A stretch of 56,725 nt of DNA from Candidatus [Bacteroides] periocalifornicus (GCA_001421095.1 LIIK01000004.1:34319-91043), one strand, 5' to 3'. Positions 27,948 through 36,778 are shown, counted from the stretch's first letter. The notes: a model not told the origin generated them from the sequence alone. Numbers and translations: made by a program.

Positions 27948-30900
27948 ACTTTGATGAATTCCGCCTGTCGCAAGATTTTGAAGGGCTGTTCAAGGGTTTC
28001 CGTGTGTGGAACAGGGGGCTGAATGAACGGGAGGTGAAGGAGAATGCAAACCGCTGGGTTCGCACTGCCGACGGTAAGCTCCCGAAGCACTGCCTGGCTG
28101 AATTCCGTTTCAATGAGGGGCTGGGCGATAAGGTGGCTAGCGGAGGTGAATTCGTGGAGACCATCGTTAGCAACCGCATTTCCAGTACTGAGAGCCCCGT
28201 ATGGTACAACCTGAACCATGCGATAACCAAGATAAAGGTAGAGAATGAGGGTAGCCACAAGCTGCTATCTGATGGTACCTATGAGGTGATGATGTTGCAC
28301 GGGTTCAACGCCTTTAGCACAGTAAAGACCTCATTCGGCTTGGCCTTCACCGACGCCAAGATGACGATAGATGGGAAGGCGATAGAGGATCCGTCAGATG
28401 TGACTATAGATTTCAGCAAAAATGCAGACCGCACGGTAGAAGTGAAGGTGGTTCGGGAGGATTTTCTCGGCTACAATATTGCGCAGACCCTAAAGGTCAA
28501 GCTGAGCGTAGAGGCCAGCGCGGAGTGCGAGCTCCTGGAGTTTATGGCAAAGAAAAATGATAACCCAGGGCTGGCCGATGATGAAAAGATCACCGTAAGC
28601 GGGCAGACCGTGGTGCTGCGAGGGTCCTATACCAATGCGGCTAACGTGGTGCTGAGCGAGATCCAAGTGTCGCCCGATGCAAAGCTCTACTATAAAGAGA
28701 CGGAGGTGAACGGTAGCACCTTAACCCTCGATCTCAGTAAGCCGGCCTTGCTAAAGGTGGTGGCAGCTAACGGGCGCAGTTTCACGCTCTACAATCTGCA
28801 GATTGCCAGGGAGCAGACGATAGCTTGGGAGCAGGAGCTAAGCTCTACTGCCTTCTCTAGCGTTCCCATAGCTCTGGGTGCCACGGCAAGCTCGGGACTT
28901 CCAGTCACCTACACTGTTACCCCAGCGGAGAATGCCAGTGTACGAGCCGATGGTAAGCTGCAGATAGCTAGGATTGGCAAGATTACCATTACCGCTCTAC
29001 AGCAAGGTGGGGATGCCTGGGTGGCAGCCCAGCCCGTACACAAGGAGCTGACGGTGACCCCAGCACCCCTTACCATAAGGCCGAAGCCTGTAAGCATCAC
29101 GGAGGGGCAGCCTGTACCCGAGCTGGAGTACGAGCTAGCTGGCGTACAGTACGGCGAGGGGATTGAGCACTTCAAGGATCCTAAGTTCGCGGTAGAGCGA
29201 GCTGCGGGCGACTATTGGCAGAGGGGAGATATCCCGCTGGCTGCGGGTAGCTATACCATTAGCCCTGTGGGTTATACCACCCCCTATGCTGATGGTAACT
29301 ACACGGTAAAGCTAGAATCTGGCCAGCTCTCTGTGAGCGGTGCGGCGGCCAATTACAGGAGGCTTACTGTAACCGTACAGGAGAGGGGTTCTAGCGCTGC
29401 TCTTAGTGGGGCTAAGGTCTCATTCTCTGGAATGGTTATGGCGAATGGCAGGCAGCGAGCCACCACCTATACCGGCACTACCGATGCCACGGGTAAACTA
29501 GCGGTAACCCTGCCCGTTGGTAAATGGACAGTGGCGGTAGAGAAGGAGAACTTTACTTCTTACCAGGATGAAGTAGAGGTGGAAAATCCCCCGATGACTA
29601 AAACTATAGAGCTCGCTCGGCTAGAACATACCGTTACTTTCACAGCTGGCGAGCATGGGGCGCTAATCGGCACAACAAGCCAGAGAGTAGCTACGGGTGG
29701 TGCAGCAACCCCTGTGGTGGCAGTGCCTGAGAAGGGCTTTATGTTCAAGCAGTGGACTGATGAAAATAGCGCTGTGGCTAGCACCGACCAGCTTTTCACT
29801 GCTGGGGGAATCAACTCGAGCAAAGCCTACAAAGCAGAGTTCGATGTGCTGAAGTGGAGGCTTGAATACGCCCCGCTAGGCTCTGGTACGATAGCGGGCG
29901 ATGCGCTGCAGCACGTAGTAGACGGGCAAGAGGGAACGCAGGTAACGGCGCAGGGGAGTGCCTCAAACCAATTCGTAGGCTGGACAGACGGCGTATTGGC
30001 TGCAACCCGCAAGGATACGCCAAGCAAAGACACCAAGATTACAGCCCAGTTTGCCGCTGTGGCATCACTGCCGCTAACCCAGGATTTTGAGAATCCTAAT
30101 AGTCTCAAAGATTGGCTAGTAATCCCAGGTCCGCGGAACTCTGGATGGATTTGGGAGGTGGATATTCCCAGCCACATTCAGGCTAACAGCCATATGCTTT
30201 GGCACTATAGCAACAACACGAAGTCAGAGGGTAAGCACCACCATATGGGATTAGTGGCGCCGTGGGTTGATGTGGCCAGTGCGCCGCAGGGCGTTTTGGT
30301 GGAGTTTGACCTTCAGGCGCAGAGCTTCATTACGGGGCAAGACACCATTATGGTTCGCTACCGCACCTCTACCGATAAAGGGTGGAATGACTGGAGTGTG
30401 ATGGAGACAATCTTCCCGCTGGATGAGGCGCAAGACGAGGCATTGCATGTGAGCACAGGGCTAACCTCTCAGCAGTTGGCTGGGGCACAGCAGCTGCAAG
30501 TGATGCTAGAGTACAGCGTGGGCTACTCAGAGTTTGCTGCCATTGATAACCTAGCCATTAGGCCTGCCGTTACTCCCGTGGGCATGCGCATAGAGCCGGA
30601 GGAACTGGAGTTCAACCCGGGCGATAATTTAGTGCAGCTCCGAGTAAAGGTTGATCCGTCCGATGCTCTAGCACGCGTAACCTGGAAGAGCGAGAATGAG
30701 AGCATAGCCACCGTAGATGAGAATGGGTGGGTGAAACCCCTACAGCCTGGAGAGGTGAATATAGTGGCAACCTCTGCGGTAGCAGCGTCAGTTACAGCGA
30801 GCTGCAAGGTGAAAGTAGGCTACTCATACCCGAGCGAGATTGCAGTAACGCCTAGCAGTGCCGAGCTAAAGGTGGGTGCTACCCAGCAGTTGAGCTTTGT

Positions 30901-31180
30901 GGTGAATCCCTCTACCGCTAAGCAGGCCGTGCTATGGGAAAGCTCAGACGAAAGTGTGGCTACCGTAGATGCAAACAGACGGGTAACGGCTGTAGCCAAG
31001 GGCAGTGCCACGATAACCGCCACCCATGTAGACGATACCGATGTGGCTGGAACCTGCCAAATTACGGTTCTCGATGCCCCTCTGCCTACTAGTGTAGCGG
31101 TAACTCCCACCACCCTAACCCTTAAAGTGGGTGAAACGGGCGAGTTTTGCCTTGCCTACAGAAAACTTGCCGAAAAGTAG
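27944..31180 (+). CDS. C-terminal part of the frameshifted giant S8 peptidase
   Basis: 1078 residues in the -1 frame relative to the upstream part. The GTG at 27944 overlaps the upstream TGA as GTGA. It begins in mid-domain, finishing the LamG-like fold (FEGLFKGFRVWNRGLNEREV). Next come a cadherin-like sandwich, an MBG-like domain (about 375-465), a carboxypeptidase-regulatory-like domain (about 467-565) and InlB-type repeats (about 565-705). A jelly-roll/MAM-like region (about 705-880) is followed by two full Big_2 domains (VTPSSAELKVGATQQLSFVV and its neighbour). A third Big_2 domain is cut after TLTLKVGETG and ends in unrelated sequence. No T9SS sorting tail remains, so the 3' end appears lost by deletion. 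Whether this part is translated is unknown. Confidence 0.72.
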   Translation: MNFDEFRLSQDFEGLFKGFRVWNRGLNEREVKENANRWVRTADGKLPKHCLAEFRFNEGLGDKVASGGEFVETIVSNRISSTESPVWYNLNHAITKIKVENEGSHKLLSDGTYEVMMLHGFNAFSTVKTSFGLAFTDAKMTIDGKAIEDPSDVTIDFSKNADRTVEVKVVREDFLGYNIAQTLKVKLSVEASAECELLEFMAKKNDNPGLADDEKITVSGQTVVLRGSYTNAANVVLSEIQVSPDAKLYYKETEVNGSTLTLDLSKPALLKVVAANGRSFTLYNLQIAREQTIAWEQELSSTAFSSVPIALGATASSGLPVTYTVTPAENASVRADGKLQIARIGKITITALQQGGDAWVAAQPVHKELTVTPAPLTIRPKPVSITEGQPVPELEYELAGVQYGEGIEHFKDPKFAVERAAGDYWQRGDIPLAAGSYTISPVGYTTPYADGNYTVKLESGQLSVSGAAANYRRLTVTVQERGSSAALSGAKVSFSGMVMANGRQRATTYTGTTDATGKLAVTLPVGKWTVAVEKENFTSYQDEVEVENPPMTKTIELARLEHTVTFTAGEHGALIGTTSQRVATGGAATPVVAVPEKGFMFKQWTDENSAVASTDQLFTAGGINSSKAYKAEFDVLKWRLEYAPLGSGTIAGDALQHVVDGQEGTQVTAQGSASNQFVGWTDGVLAATRKDTPSKDTKITAQFAAVASLPLTQDFENPNSLKDWLVIPGPRNSGWIWEVDIPSHIQANSHMLWHYSNNTKSEGKHHHMGLVAPWVDVASAPQGVLVEFDLQAQSFITGQDTIMVRYRTSTDKGWNDWSVMETIFPLDEAQDEALHVSTGLTSQQLAGAQQLQVMLEYSVGYSEFAAIDNLAIRPAVTPVGMRIEPEELEFNPGDNLVQLRVKVDPSDALARVTWKSENESIATVDENGWVKPLQPGEVNIVATSAVAASVTASCKVKVGYSYPSEIAVTPSSAELKVGATQQLSFVVNPSTAKQAVLWESSDESVATVDANRRVTAVAKGSATITATHVDDTDVAGTCQITVLDAPLPTSVAVTPTTLTLKVGETGEFCLAYRKLAEK

Positions 31181-31196
31181 AAAATGTGTACCTTTG
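31167..31196 (+). promoter_or_regulatory. Full Bacteroidota-type promoter of the lipoprotein operon
   Basis: TTG at 31167-31169, 19 nt, then TACCTTTG at 31189-31196. The -33 element lies inside the end of the truncated subtilase frame. Transcripts would carry a leader of about 190 nt. Confidence 0.7.
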
Positions 31197-31388
31197 CCCT
31201 CGTAGTGGCAGTTCTACTTACTGGGCAGTTGCTCCCAGATAGGCAGTGTGGAAGATGGTGAATAGAACCCGGGCAACAGCCCGCAAGAAACGTCGGTCAT
31301 ACCGCAAAGCCTGTATGGTTTATCGAAGTGACAAGTAGCAGGCCGTGCGCAGAACAATGGAGTACAAACACTACAAAAACTTCAGACT
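31197..31388 (+). other. Long leader with hairpins and a basic micro-frame
   Basis: About 190 nt separate the promoter from the lipoprotein ATG. It contains GC hairpins (for example GGGC/GCCC near 31271-31282) and a 27-codon frame at 31255-31338 starting MVNRTRATARKKRRSYRK. I recognise no riboswitch or known RNA, and the micro-frame has no Shine-Dalgarno sequence. It could be a regulatory leader or the scar of the deletion that cut the upstream gene. Confidence 0.35.
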
Positions 31389-32492
31389 ATGAGAAAGATC
31401 CTAGTTTTAGCAGCAGCCGCATTTGCCCTTGTGGCTTGCGGGAAAGATCCCAATGGTGGTGGCGGCACGAATCCCGTCGATCCAGATAATTCCGACTACA
31501 TCGACCCCAATGTGGTGTACAAAACCTCGGGCGACCTTTTCGGAAAGAACTACGTGGCAAAGGGGACCGTTTTTACGCGAAGGGTAGACAAAGAGATGCC
31601 CCTCGCGCCCAATTCAGCAGCGATTGCAGCCAAAATGAAATCGCTGGTAACAAATCCTTATGGAGTGATCACCACCATTACACGCCAGCACTATAATTAC
31701 ACCATAATTATAGTAGATAGTAATGATAAGAACCAGCATTATGCTGAGTTTATCCCCGAAGGGCGCTATGAGCGGGAAGAACCCGACATCTATAAGTACA
31801 CGGGAGGTCGTCAGCCTATCGTGCACGATGCCAAGCCCGCCGCGGGGAACGACGCGCATATGGCGGTGTACGACGTGGCAACGGGAGTAATGCGCCAGTA
31901 CTTCGGGGTAACGTATGTGAACAGCGGCGAGTACAGGTTTAAAGGCTCGGGCTACTTCATTGCCAAGCCAGGGCTACGAGGGCTCGCTAAGGACAACTAT
32001 TGGATGCGCCTTACCAAAGGCGGTAGCTCGGTAGTGGGAATGCTCAACCCGCTTTCGCAGATCGGTATCGAGGAAGTGAGGGCAGGGGAGATCAATCACG
32101 CCCTATCGTTCACCATAGCACACGCCCGTAAAGGCTTTTCGTGGCCTGCGAAGGCTGGCGATGGCGATCTGGACGAGGCCGACGCCCCAATGGAAGGGCA
32201 ATGGTGCCGTATCGACCCCACGGTGGACTTGGATAAACTGAATTTGCACCCTATTACCCGGATGATTGCCAAGGCGGTACAGAAATACGGGGCTTATGCC
32301 GCAGATAAGAACGCATTTTGCCACACTTTCACCACCGAGCACGGCATCTATGAGCTTGCGATCCACGGGTTAGACCCTTGGGAACACGATGGAGAGTTCG
32401 AGAAGAAGTACGGCAAGTTCCCTGACCTCAACGACTTCCCTTGGGAGCTCACACAATGGGCACCGGTGGATTGGGGGAAGCCGACAGAGTAG
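31389..32492 (+). CDS. Lipoprotein of unknown function
   Basis: A 367-residue protein with a clear lipoprotein signal: MRKILVLAAAAFALVAC, lipid-modified Cys17, then a Gly/Pro/Asp-rich tether. The middle is not recognised. The last third has a string of motifs I associate with uncharacterised secreted proteins of Actinobacteria: EEVRAGEINHALSFTI, then WPAKAGDGD, CRIDPTVDLDKLNL and ITRMIAKAVQKYGAYAADK. This spacing is distinctive, and the family activity is unknown to me. It is 18 nt upstream of a DUF695-RraB gene, probably in one operon. It could be a secreted effector with a cytoplasmic partner, but nothing in the sequence proves that. Confidence 0.75.
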   Translation: MRKILVLAAAAFALVACGKDPNGGGGTNPVDPDNSDYIDPNVVYKTSGDLFGKNYVAKGTVFTRRVDKEMPLAPNSAAIAAKMKSLVTNPYGVITTITRQHYNYTIIIVDSNDKNQHYAEFIPEGRYEREEPDIYKYTGGRQPIVHDAKPAAGNDAHMAVYDVATGVMRQYFGVTYVNSGEYRFKGSGYFIAKPGLRGLAKDNYWMRLTKGGSSVVGMLNPLSQIGIEEVRAGEINHALSFTIAHARKGFSWPAKAGDGDLDEADAPMEGQWCRIDPTVDLDKLNLHPITRMIAKAVQKYGAYAADKNAFCHTFTTEHGIYELAIHGLDPWEHDGEFEKKYGKFPDLNDFPWELTQWAPVDWGKPTE

Positions 32493-32510
32493 CAGATAAT
32501 AGCAAATCGC

Positions 32511-33284
32511 ATGAACACCCTAAAAGGGCTATACCCCGACTACGAGCCGAATATTGCGTTCTACAATGCAGAGGTGGAGGATGAGCCCGCCTGCGTGATG
32601 GTGGATCTTAACCTCGAGGAGTATGCACCCGTAGAGGGGTATGAGTATATCTGCGTGGTGAAGGTGCTGGCCCCAGAAGGCGCAAGCATCAATGGGGATA
32701 AAATAGGGCGTCTGGATGAAAAGCTGACCGAGCATTTAGCAGAAGCTTACGGTGCTGTATGGGCTGGTAGCTTGAACTGGGACGACGAGGTGCACATATT
32801 CTACTACCTTACCGAGGAGATCGACCAGCGAGAGATACTGCAGTTCCCCCCGGTAAAGGCCGCGAAGTATGACTGCATAGTAGAGATAGCGCCCGAGCCC
32901 GAGTGGGATACCTACCTGGCGCTGCTCTACCCAGATGATTACGGGCGGCTGGAGATAGAGAACCGCGAGTTGCTAGGTGAGGCGCAAGGTGAGGGTGATG
33001 ACTTCTCCCGTGCGCGCTTGGTAACGCATTCGAGCTATTTCGACCGGCAGGAGGATTTGAAAGCGTTCTGTACAGAGGTGGAGCGGTTAGGCTTTAGGAT
33101 AGTAGAGCTTGAGGATACTCCAGATGTCGATGCAGATTTCCCCTACGGCGTAGAGTATGCCAAGGTGCACACTCTACTGGATATCCCAAAGATTACCCAG
33201 GAGCTGCTGGAGCTAACCCTAGCGCACAATGGTTACTACGATGGGTGGCTGAACACCTCCGATGCAGATATCGACGATCTCTAG
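32511..33284 (+). CDS. DUF695-RraB fusion protein (copy 2)
   Basis: A 257-residue acidic protein, paralogous to the one at 21237-22016. The N-terminal half is DUF695-like (FYNAEVEDEPACVMVDLNL, WDDEVHIFYYLTEE). The C-terminal half is RraB-like (THSSYFDRQEDLKAFCTEV, HNGYYDGWLNTSD). It has no signal peptide, so it is cytoplasmic. It follows the lipoprotein gene by 18 nt and is followed by a perfect terminator hairpin. The two copies share layout and motifs but are clearly diverged, which suggests an old duplication or separate acquisition. Confidence 0.8.
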   Translation: MNTLKGLYPDYEPNIAFYNAEVEDEPACVMVDLNLEEYAPVEGYEYICVVKVLAPEGASINGDKIGRLDEKLTEHLAEAYGAVWAGSLNWDDEVHIFYYLTEEIDQREILQFPPVKAAKYDCIVEIAPEPEWDTYLALLYPDDYGRLEIENRELLGEAQGEGDDFSRARLVTHSSYFDRQEDLKAFCTEVERLGFRIVELEDTPDVDADFPYGVEYAKVHTLLDIPKITQELLELTLAHNGYYDGWLNTSDADIDDL

Positions 33285-33306
33285 AGAGTAGAGAAGCCCG
33301 CAGCAC

Positions 33307-33344
33307 GCCCCGTGGCGAAGCAACCCGCAGCTTCGCCACGGGGC
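33307..33344 (+). terminator. Intrinsic terminator-like hairpin after the lipoprotein operon
   Basis: A perfect 14-bp stem (33307-33320 with 33331-33344) with a 10-nt loop is followed by TTGTTGT. It starts 22 nt after the stop of the DUF695-RraB gene. Confidence 0.8.
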
Positions 33345-33537
33345 TTGTTGTATTGGGGGCTACCGTTGGCGCGCATGAAGACCGCTGAGAAGCCCCAAAA
33401 GGCATCCTTGCAAATCCCCCGTAAACGGTGTTGCGGCACGAGAAGGAAGGCCCCTTACGGGTGGGCGGGCAACTGGACTGCGCCCCTACCGAGAACGAGA
33501 TGGCAAATCTCGCGAAACCACGGTAGATTCTTTATCA

Positions 33538-33557
33538 CGACGCGGCACGCCGCGTCG
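33538..33557. repeat. REP-like palindrome, perfect copy
   Basis: Arms CGACGCGG and CCGCGTCG pair perfectly around CACG and are followed by CTAC. Confidence 0.75.
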
Positions 33558-33714
33558 CTACGGTCTTCGAAAAATTTGAATTGTCTGACTAAAAGCTCTT
33601 TACCCTAGAAAGGGGTAAAACCATAAAAGATTGCCCATTGTGGCCCTTTTGCCGCGGTTTCTTTTTGAAATACGGAGGTTTAAATCCTATTCTCCCGTTT
33701 CCCGAAGGACGTAG

Positions 33715-33734
33715 CGACGCGGCGTGCCGCGTCG
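33715..33734. repeat. REP-like palindrome, perfect copy, opposite orientation
   Basis: Arms CGACGCGG and CCGCGTCG around CGTG, preceded by GTAG. It is the reverse complement of the copies at 33538 and 33815. Confidence 0.75.
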
Positions 33735-33791
33735 TGATCCTCCTCTACGCGGTTACCGTTGATGCCTACGTGTGCGTAAATGGTGGTCGGA

Positions 33792-33941
33792 GACCTCTGC
33801 AAAAATCACAGGAACGACGCGGCACGCCGCGTCGCTACCCTCTTCGAGAAATGGAAGAGATTGATTAAAACCGATTTATTCGCAAGAAGAGGAAAAACCT
33901 CCTGTAAAAGATTTAACCCATAAGGGACTTTTGCAGAGGTC
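33792..33941. mobile_element. 150-bp MITE-like unit
   Basis: GACCTCTGCAAAA at 33792-33804 and its exact reverse complement at 33929-33941 bound a 150-bp segment that holds one REP-like palindrome and no gene. Terminal inverted repeats around a short non-coding body are the layout of a miniature inverted-repeat element. A related end lies at 16599-16613. Confidence 0.45.
33815..33834. repeat. REP-like palindrome, perfect copy
   Basis: Identical to the 33538 copy over both arms and the loop, and followed by CTAC. It lies inside the 150-bp unit. Confidence 0.75.
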
Positions 33942-34006
33942 GCAGTCGGTGTGCCACGCCCCGCTTTAAACCCTCCGCACCATTCTCGGTGGGTTTGGCA
34001 GGGGAC

Positions 34007-36778
34007 TTACCCTATTGTTCCCCAGTCTTTGCCCACGGCCACATCTACCACTAGGGGAACGTTTAGCTCTATGGCTTGCTCCATTCGGTTTACCACCAAG
34101 CTCCGTACAGCATCCATTTCCCCTGGGTAGACATCGAGAATCAGCTCATCGTGTACCTGGATTATAAGCGTAGAGCGGAGTTTGCGGCTACGTATTTCAT
34201 CGGCAATATTCACCATAGCACGTTTTATGATATCAGCTGCCGTTCCTTGGATGGGCGCATTGATAGCGTGCCGTTCCACGGCCCCCCGAATCACAGGGCT
34301 AGGCGAGTTGATGTCTGGTAGCCAGCGCCTACGGCCCCATATCGTTTGTACGTAGCCGTTCTTCCGTGCAAACTCTATCGTGCTGCGCATGTAGTCCTCT
34401 ATGCCCGGGTAGTGGTCTAGGTAGCTCCTTATGAAGCTATTGGCCTCCGCCACGGGGATGCCGAGCTGCTGGGATAGCCCGTAGCCCGAAATGCCGTACA
34501 CCACGCCGAAATTCACCCGTTTTGCGCTTTCCCGCTGGGCGGGTGTTACCTCTTCGGGGGGTAGCCCCAGGATTCTAGCGGCCGTGGCTCGGTGAATGTC
34601 TGCCCCCTCGCGGAAAGCGGCTATCATATTTTCATTGTTGGCCACGTGCGCCATCACCCGGAGTTCAATCTGCGAGTAGTCGGCAGATAGCAGCTCGCCA
34701 CCCTCAAAGGAGGTCACGAAGGCCCGGCGAATCTGCTTGCCGTAGTCATTCCGCACGGGGATATTCTGCATATTGGGGTGGCTAGAGCTAAGGCGTCCGG
34801 TGCCTGCTACCGCCTGGTTGAATAGCGCATGTATTCGGTGGGTGTGCGGATCTATGAGCGCGGGCAGTGCCGCCACGTAGGTATTGAGCAGCTTTCTCGC
34901 CTCGCGGTAATCCAGCAGGGTCTGTACCACGGGGAACTCCTTGGCGTACTTTGCCAATTCTAGCTCGCTGGTATTGTACTGTCCCGTTTTGGTACGCTTG
35001 GCCTTAGGGTTGATATTGAGCTGTTCAAAGAGCGCCTTGCCCACTTGGAGGGGGGAGTCAATATTGAGGCCAGGGTTCACCACGGCAGTGCGGATCTGCT
35101 GGCTTAGCACCTCGAGCTGTGCCTTTAGCGTTGTGCCGAGTTCCTCTAGCCGTTGCGGGACAATGGCGACCCCTGCCCACTCCATATCGGCCAGCACGCG
35201 GATAAGCGGTCCTTCCACCTGGCTGTAGAGCCAATCGAGTTTTTGCTTCTGCACCTGATCCCAGAGGGTATGGTAGAGCTGGAGGGCGATGTCAGCATCC
35301 TCAGCGGCGTATTCGGTCAGCCTGTCGAGGGGTACGGTGGCAAGATCGATCTCGTTGGCCTTCACCCCGGGCTGGAGTGCCTCAAAGGGGATGGGCGTGT
35401 ATTCCAGCTCCTTTTGGGCTACAGCATCTAGGCTATGGCCAGCGTCGGGCGCTAGGAGGTAGTGGAGGATCATGGTGTCATAGAGCGTTCCGCGCAGCTC
35501 TACCCCCACGGATCGCAGCATCAGGAGGTCGAACTTGATGTTGTGCCCCACAATGCATCGGGCAGGGTTGGCGAGCAGCGTGTTCAGCCAGGCGATTTTC
35601 TGCCCGTACAGCGGGTCGTGTTCCCTATCGAGCGGTGCGTACCACGCCTGCCAGGGTCGGCAGCAGAGCGATACCCCCACCGGGTGATCCTGATGTGGGT
35701 TTAGCCCTGAGGTTTCTGTGTCAATGGCCAGAACGCCAGCCTCGCCAATCTCCTGTAGCATGGCCTGCCACTCTGGCTCGGTGACCACTAGCCTGTAGGT
35801 GTGCGGGCGGTCTGCCAGCCTGGCTGTAGTTCCTCCAGCAGTGGGGACATCCAGCTCTGCGGGCTGGGTAGCGACAGAGGTCGCATCGCCCTCCAACGCT
35901 TTTAGGAGGTCTTTAGCAACTACTTTAAACTCCAGCTCATCGAAAATCGTCTGCGCTGCCGCCCTGTTTACTGGGGTTGGCTTTAGCTCGCGAATATCGT
36001 TGGGCACAGGGGCATCCCTACGTATGGTAACCAGCTCTCTAGCCACTTTTAGCTGCTGCGCGCACTCTGCCAGCCCTTTGGCAACCTTGGGGGTGAGCTT
36101 GCCCGTATTCCCGTAGAGGCGATCTATACCGCCATACTTGGCTATGAGGGCGGCCGCCGTTTTTTCGCCCACCCCGGGCAATCCAGGCACATTATCGGCG
36201 GCATCGCCCCACAGCGCCAGGATATCCACGAACTGTTCAGCCCTCTCTATACCGTACTTTTCCTGAAGCATGGCCAGCGTAACCCGCTCCACCCCCTTCC
36301 CGGTTCGGCGTGGCTTCACCATCTCCACATTATCGGCCAGCAGCTGTTGGTAGTCCTTATCGGGCGTGAAAAGCACTATCCTATAGCCTTGTGGGGCGAA
36401 CTGCTGCACCAGAGAGCCCGCGAGGTCATCGGCCTCAAAACCAGGCTCCACTAGGGTCTTTATGCCAAGCAGCGGGAGTAGCTCTCCAATCTTCTCTGCG
36501 CCATATCGCACAGCATCGGGGGTGGGGGGACGGTCTGCCTTGTAATCTGCGGAGAGCTGATTGCGAAATGAGCCGCCTTTGGGGTCGAAAACCACGGCGA
36601 TGTAGCCGGGCTTCTCCTCCACCACGCACTCCAGAAACGACCGCAGGAACCCAAAGGCTGCCGAGGTATTACGCCCATCGGCCGTGAGGAGTGGGCGCTG
36701 GAGAAAGGCGAAGTGCGCTCGGTACAGCAGTGCGTAGGCATCTACTATCAGCAGGGTTTCCATTTGGGCTGTTTTCAT
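34007..36778 (-). CDS. polA: DNA polymerase I
   Basis: PolA, 923 residues, fills gaps and removes RNA primers. The N-terminal 5'-3' exonuclease domain (about 1-290) starts with LIVDAYALLYRAHFA. A proofreading-type 3'-5' exonuclease domain follows, with its motif intact (VLAIDTETSGLN). The C-terminal polymerase domain has motif A (LLSADYSQIELRVMAH), motif B (RESAKRVNFGVVYGISGYGL) and motif C (IQVHDELILDV). The ATG at 36778 lies 5 nt from a TATCTTTG box, so the mRNA should be leaderless. It is divergent from the Nim-like gene. Confidence 0.98.
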   Translation of the reverse strand: MKTAQMETLLIVDAYALLYRAHFAFLQRPLLTADGRNTSAAFGFLRSFLECVVEEKPGYIAVVFDPKGGSFRNQLSADYKADRPPTPDAVRYGAEKIGELLPLLGIKTLVEPGFEADDLAGSLVQQFAPQGYRIVLFTPDKDYQQLLADNVEMVKPRRTGKGVERVTLAMLQEKYGIERAEQFVDILALWGDAADNVPGLPGVGEKTAAALIAKYGGIDRLYGNTGKLTPKVAKGLAECAQQLKVARELVTIRRDAPVPNDIRELKPTPVNRAAAQTIFDELEFKVVAKDLLKALEGDATSVATQPAELDVPTAGGTTARLADRPHTYRLVVTEPEWQAMLQEIGEAGVLAIDTETSGLNPHQDHPVGVSLCCRPWQAWYAPLDREHDPLYGQKIAWLNTLLANPARCIVGHNIKFDLLMLRSVGVELRGTLYDTMILHYLLAPDAGHSLDAVAQKELEYTPIPFEALQPGVKANEIDLATVPLDRLTEYAAEDADIALQLYHTLWDQVQKQKLDWLYSQVEGPLIRVLADMEWAGVAIVPQRLEELGTTLKAQLEVLSQQIRTAVVNPGLNIDSPLQVGKALFEQLNINPKAKRTKTGQYNTSELELAKYAKEFPVVQTLLDYREARKLLNTYVAALPALIDPHTHRIHALFNQAVAGTGRLSSSHPNMQNIPVRNDYGKQIRRAFVTSFEGGELLSADYSQIELRVMAHVANNENMIAAFREGADIHRATAARILGLPPEEVTPAQRESAKRVNFGVVYGISGYGLSQQLGIPVAEANSFIRSYLDHYPGIEDYMRSTIEFARKNGYVQTIWGRRRWLPDINSPSPVIRGAVERHAINAPIQGTAADIIKRAMVNIADEIRSRKLRSTLIIQVHDELILDVYPGEMDAVRSLVVNRMEQAIELNVPLVVDVAVGKDWGTIG

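Larger units (their letters stand above)
33345..34006. other. Repeat-rich gene-free stretch before polA
   Basis: No supported gene. It contains three good copies of the short palindrome (33538, 33715, 33815), a 150-bp unit with inverted ends (33792-33941), a segment shared with 124-155, and a small hairpin around 33598-33618. It looks like a landing zone for small non-autonomous repeats. Confidence 0.6.

Noticed and set aside
31183..31260. 25-codon hydrophobic frame starting MCTFALVVAVLL
   Set aside because: Its start codon lies upstream of and its first codons inside the TACCTTTG box, so it would not be on the transcript made from that promoter.
33660..33690. GGTTTAAATCC resembling a tRNA T-arm
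   Set aside because: The flanking bases do not form the five-pair T stem, and no acceptor or anticodon arm fits.
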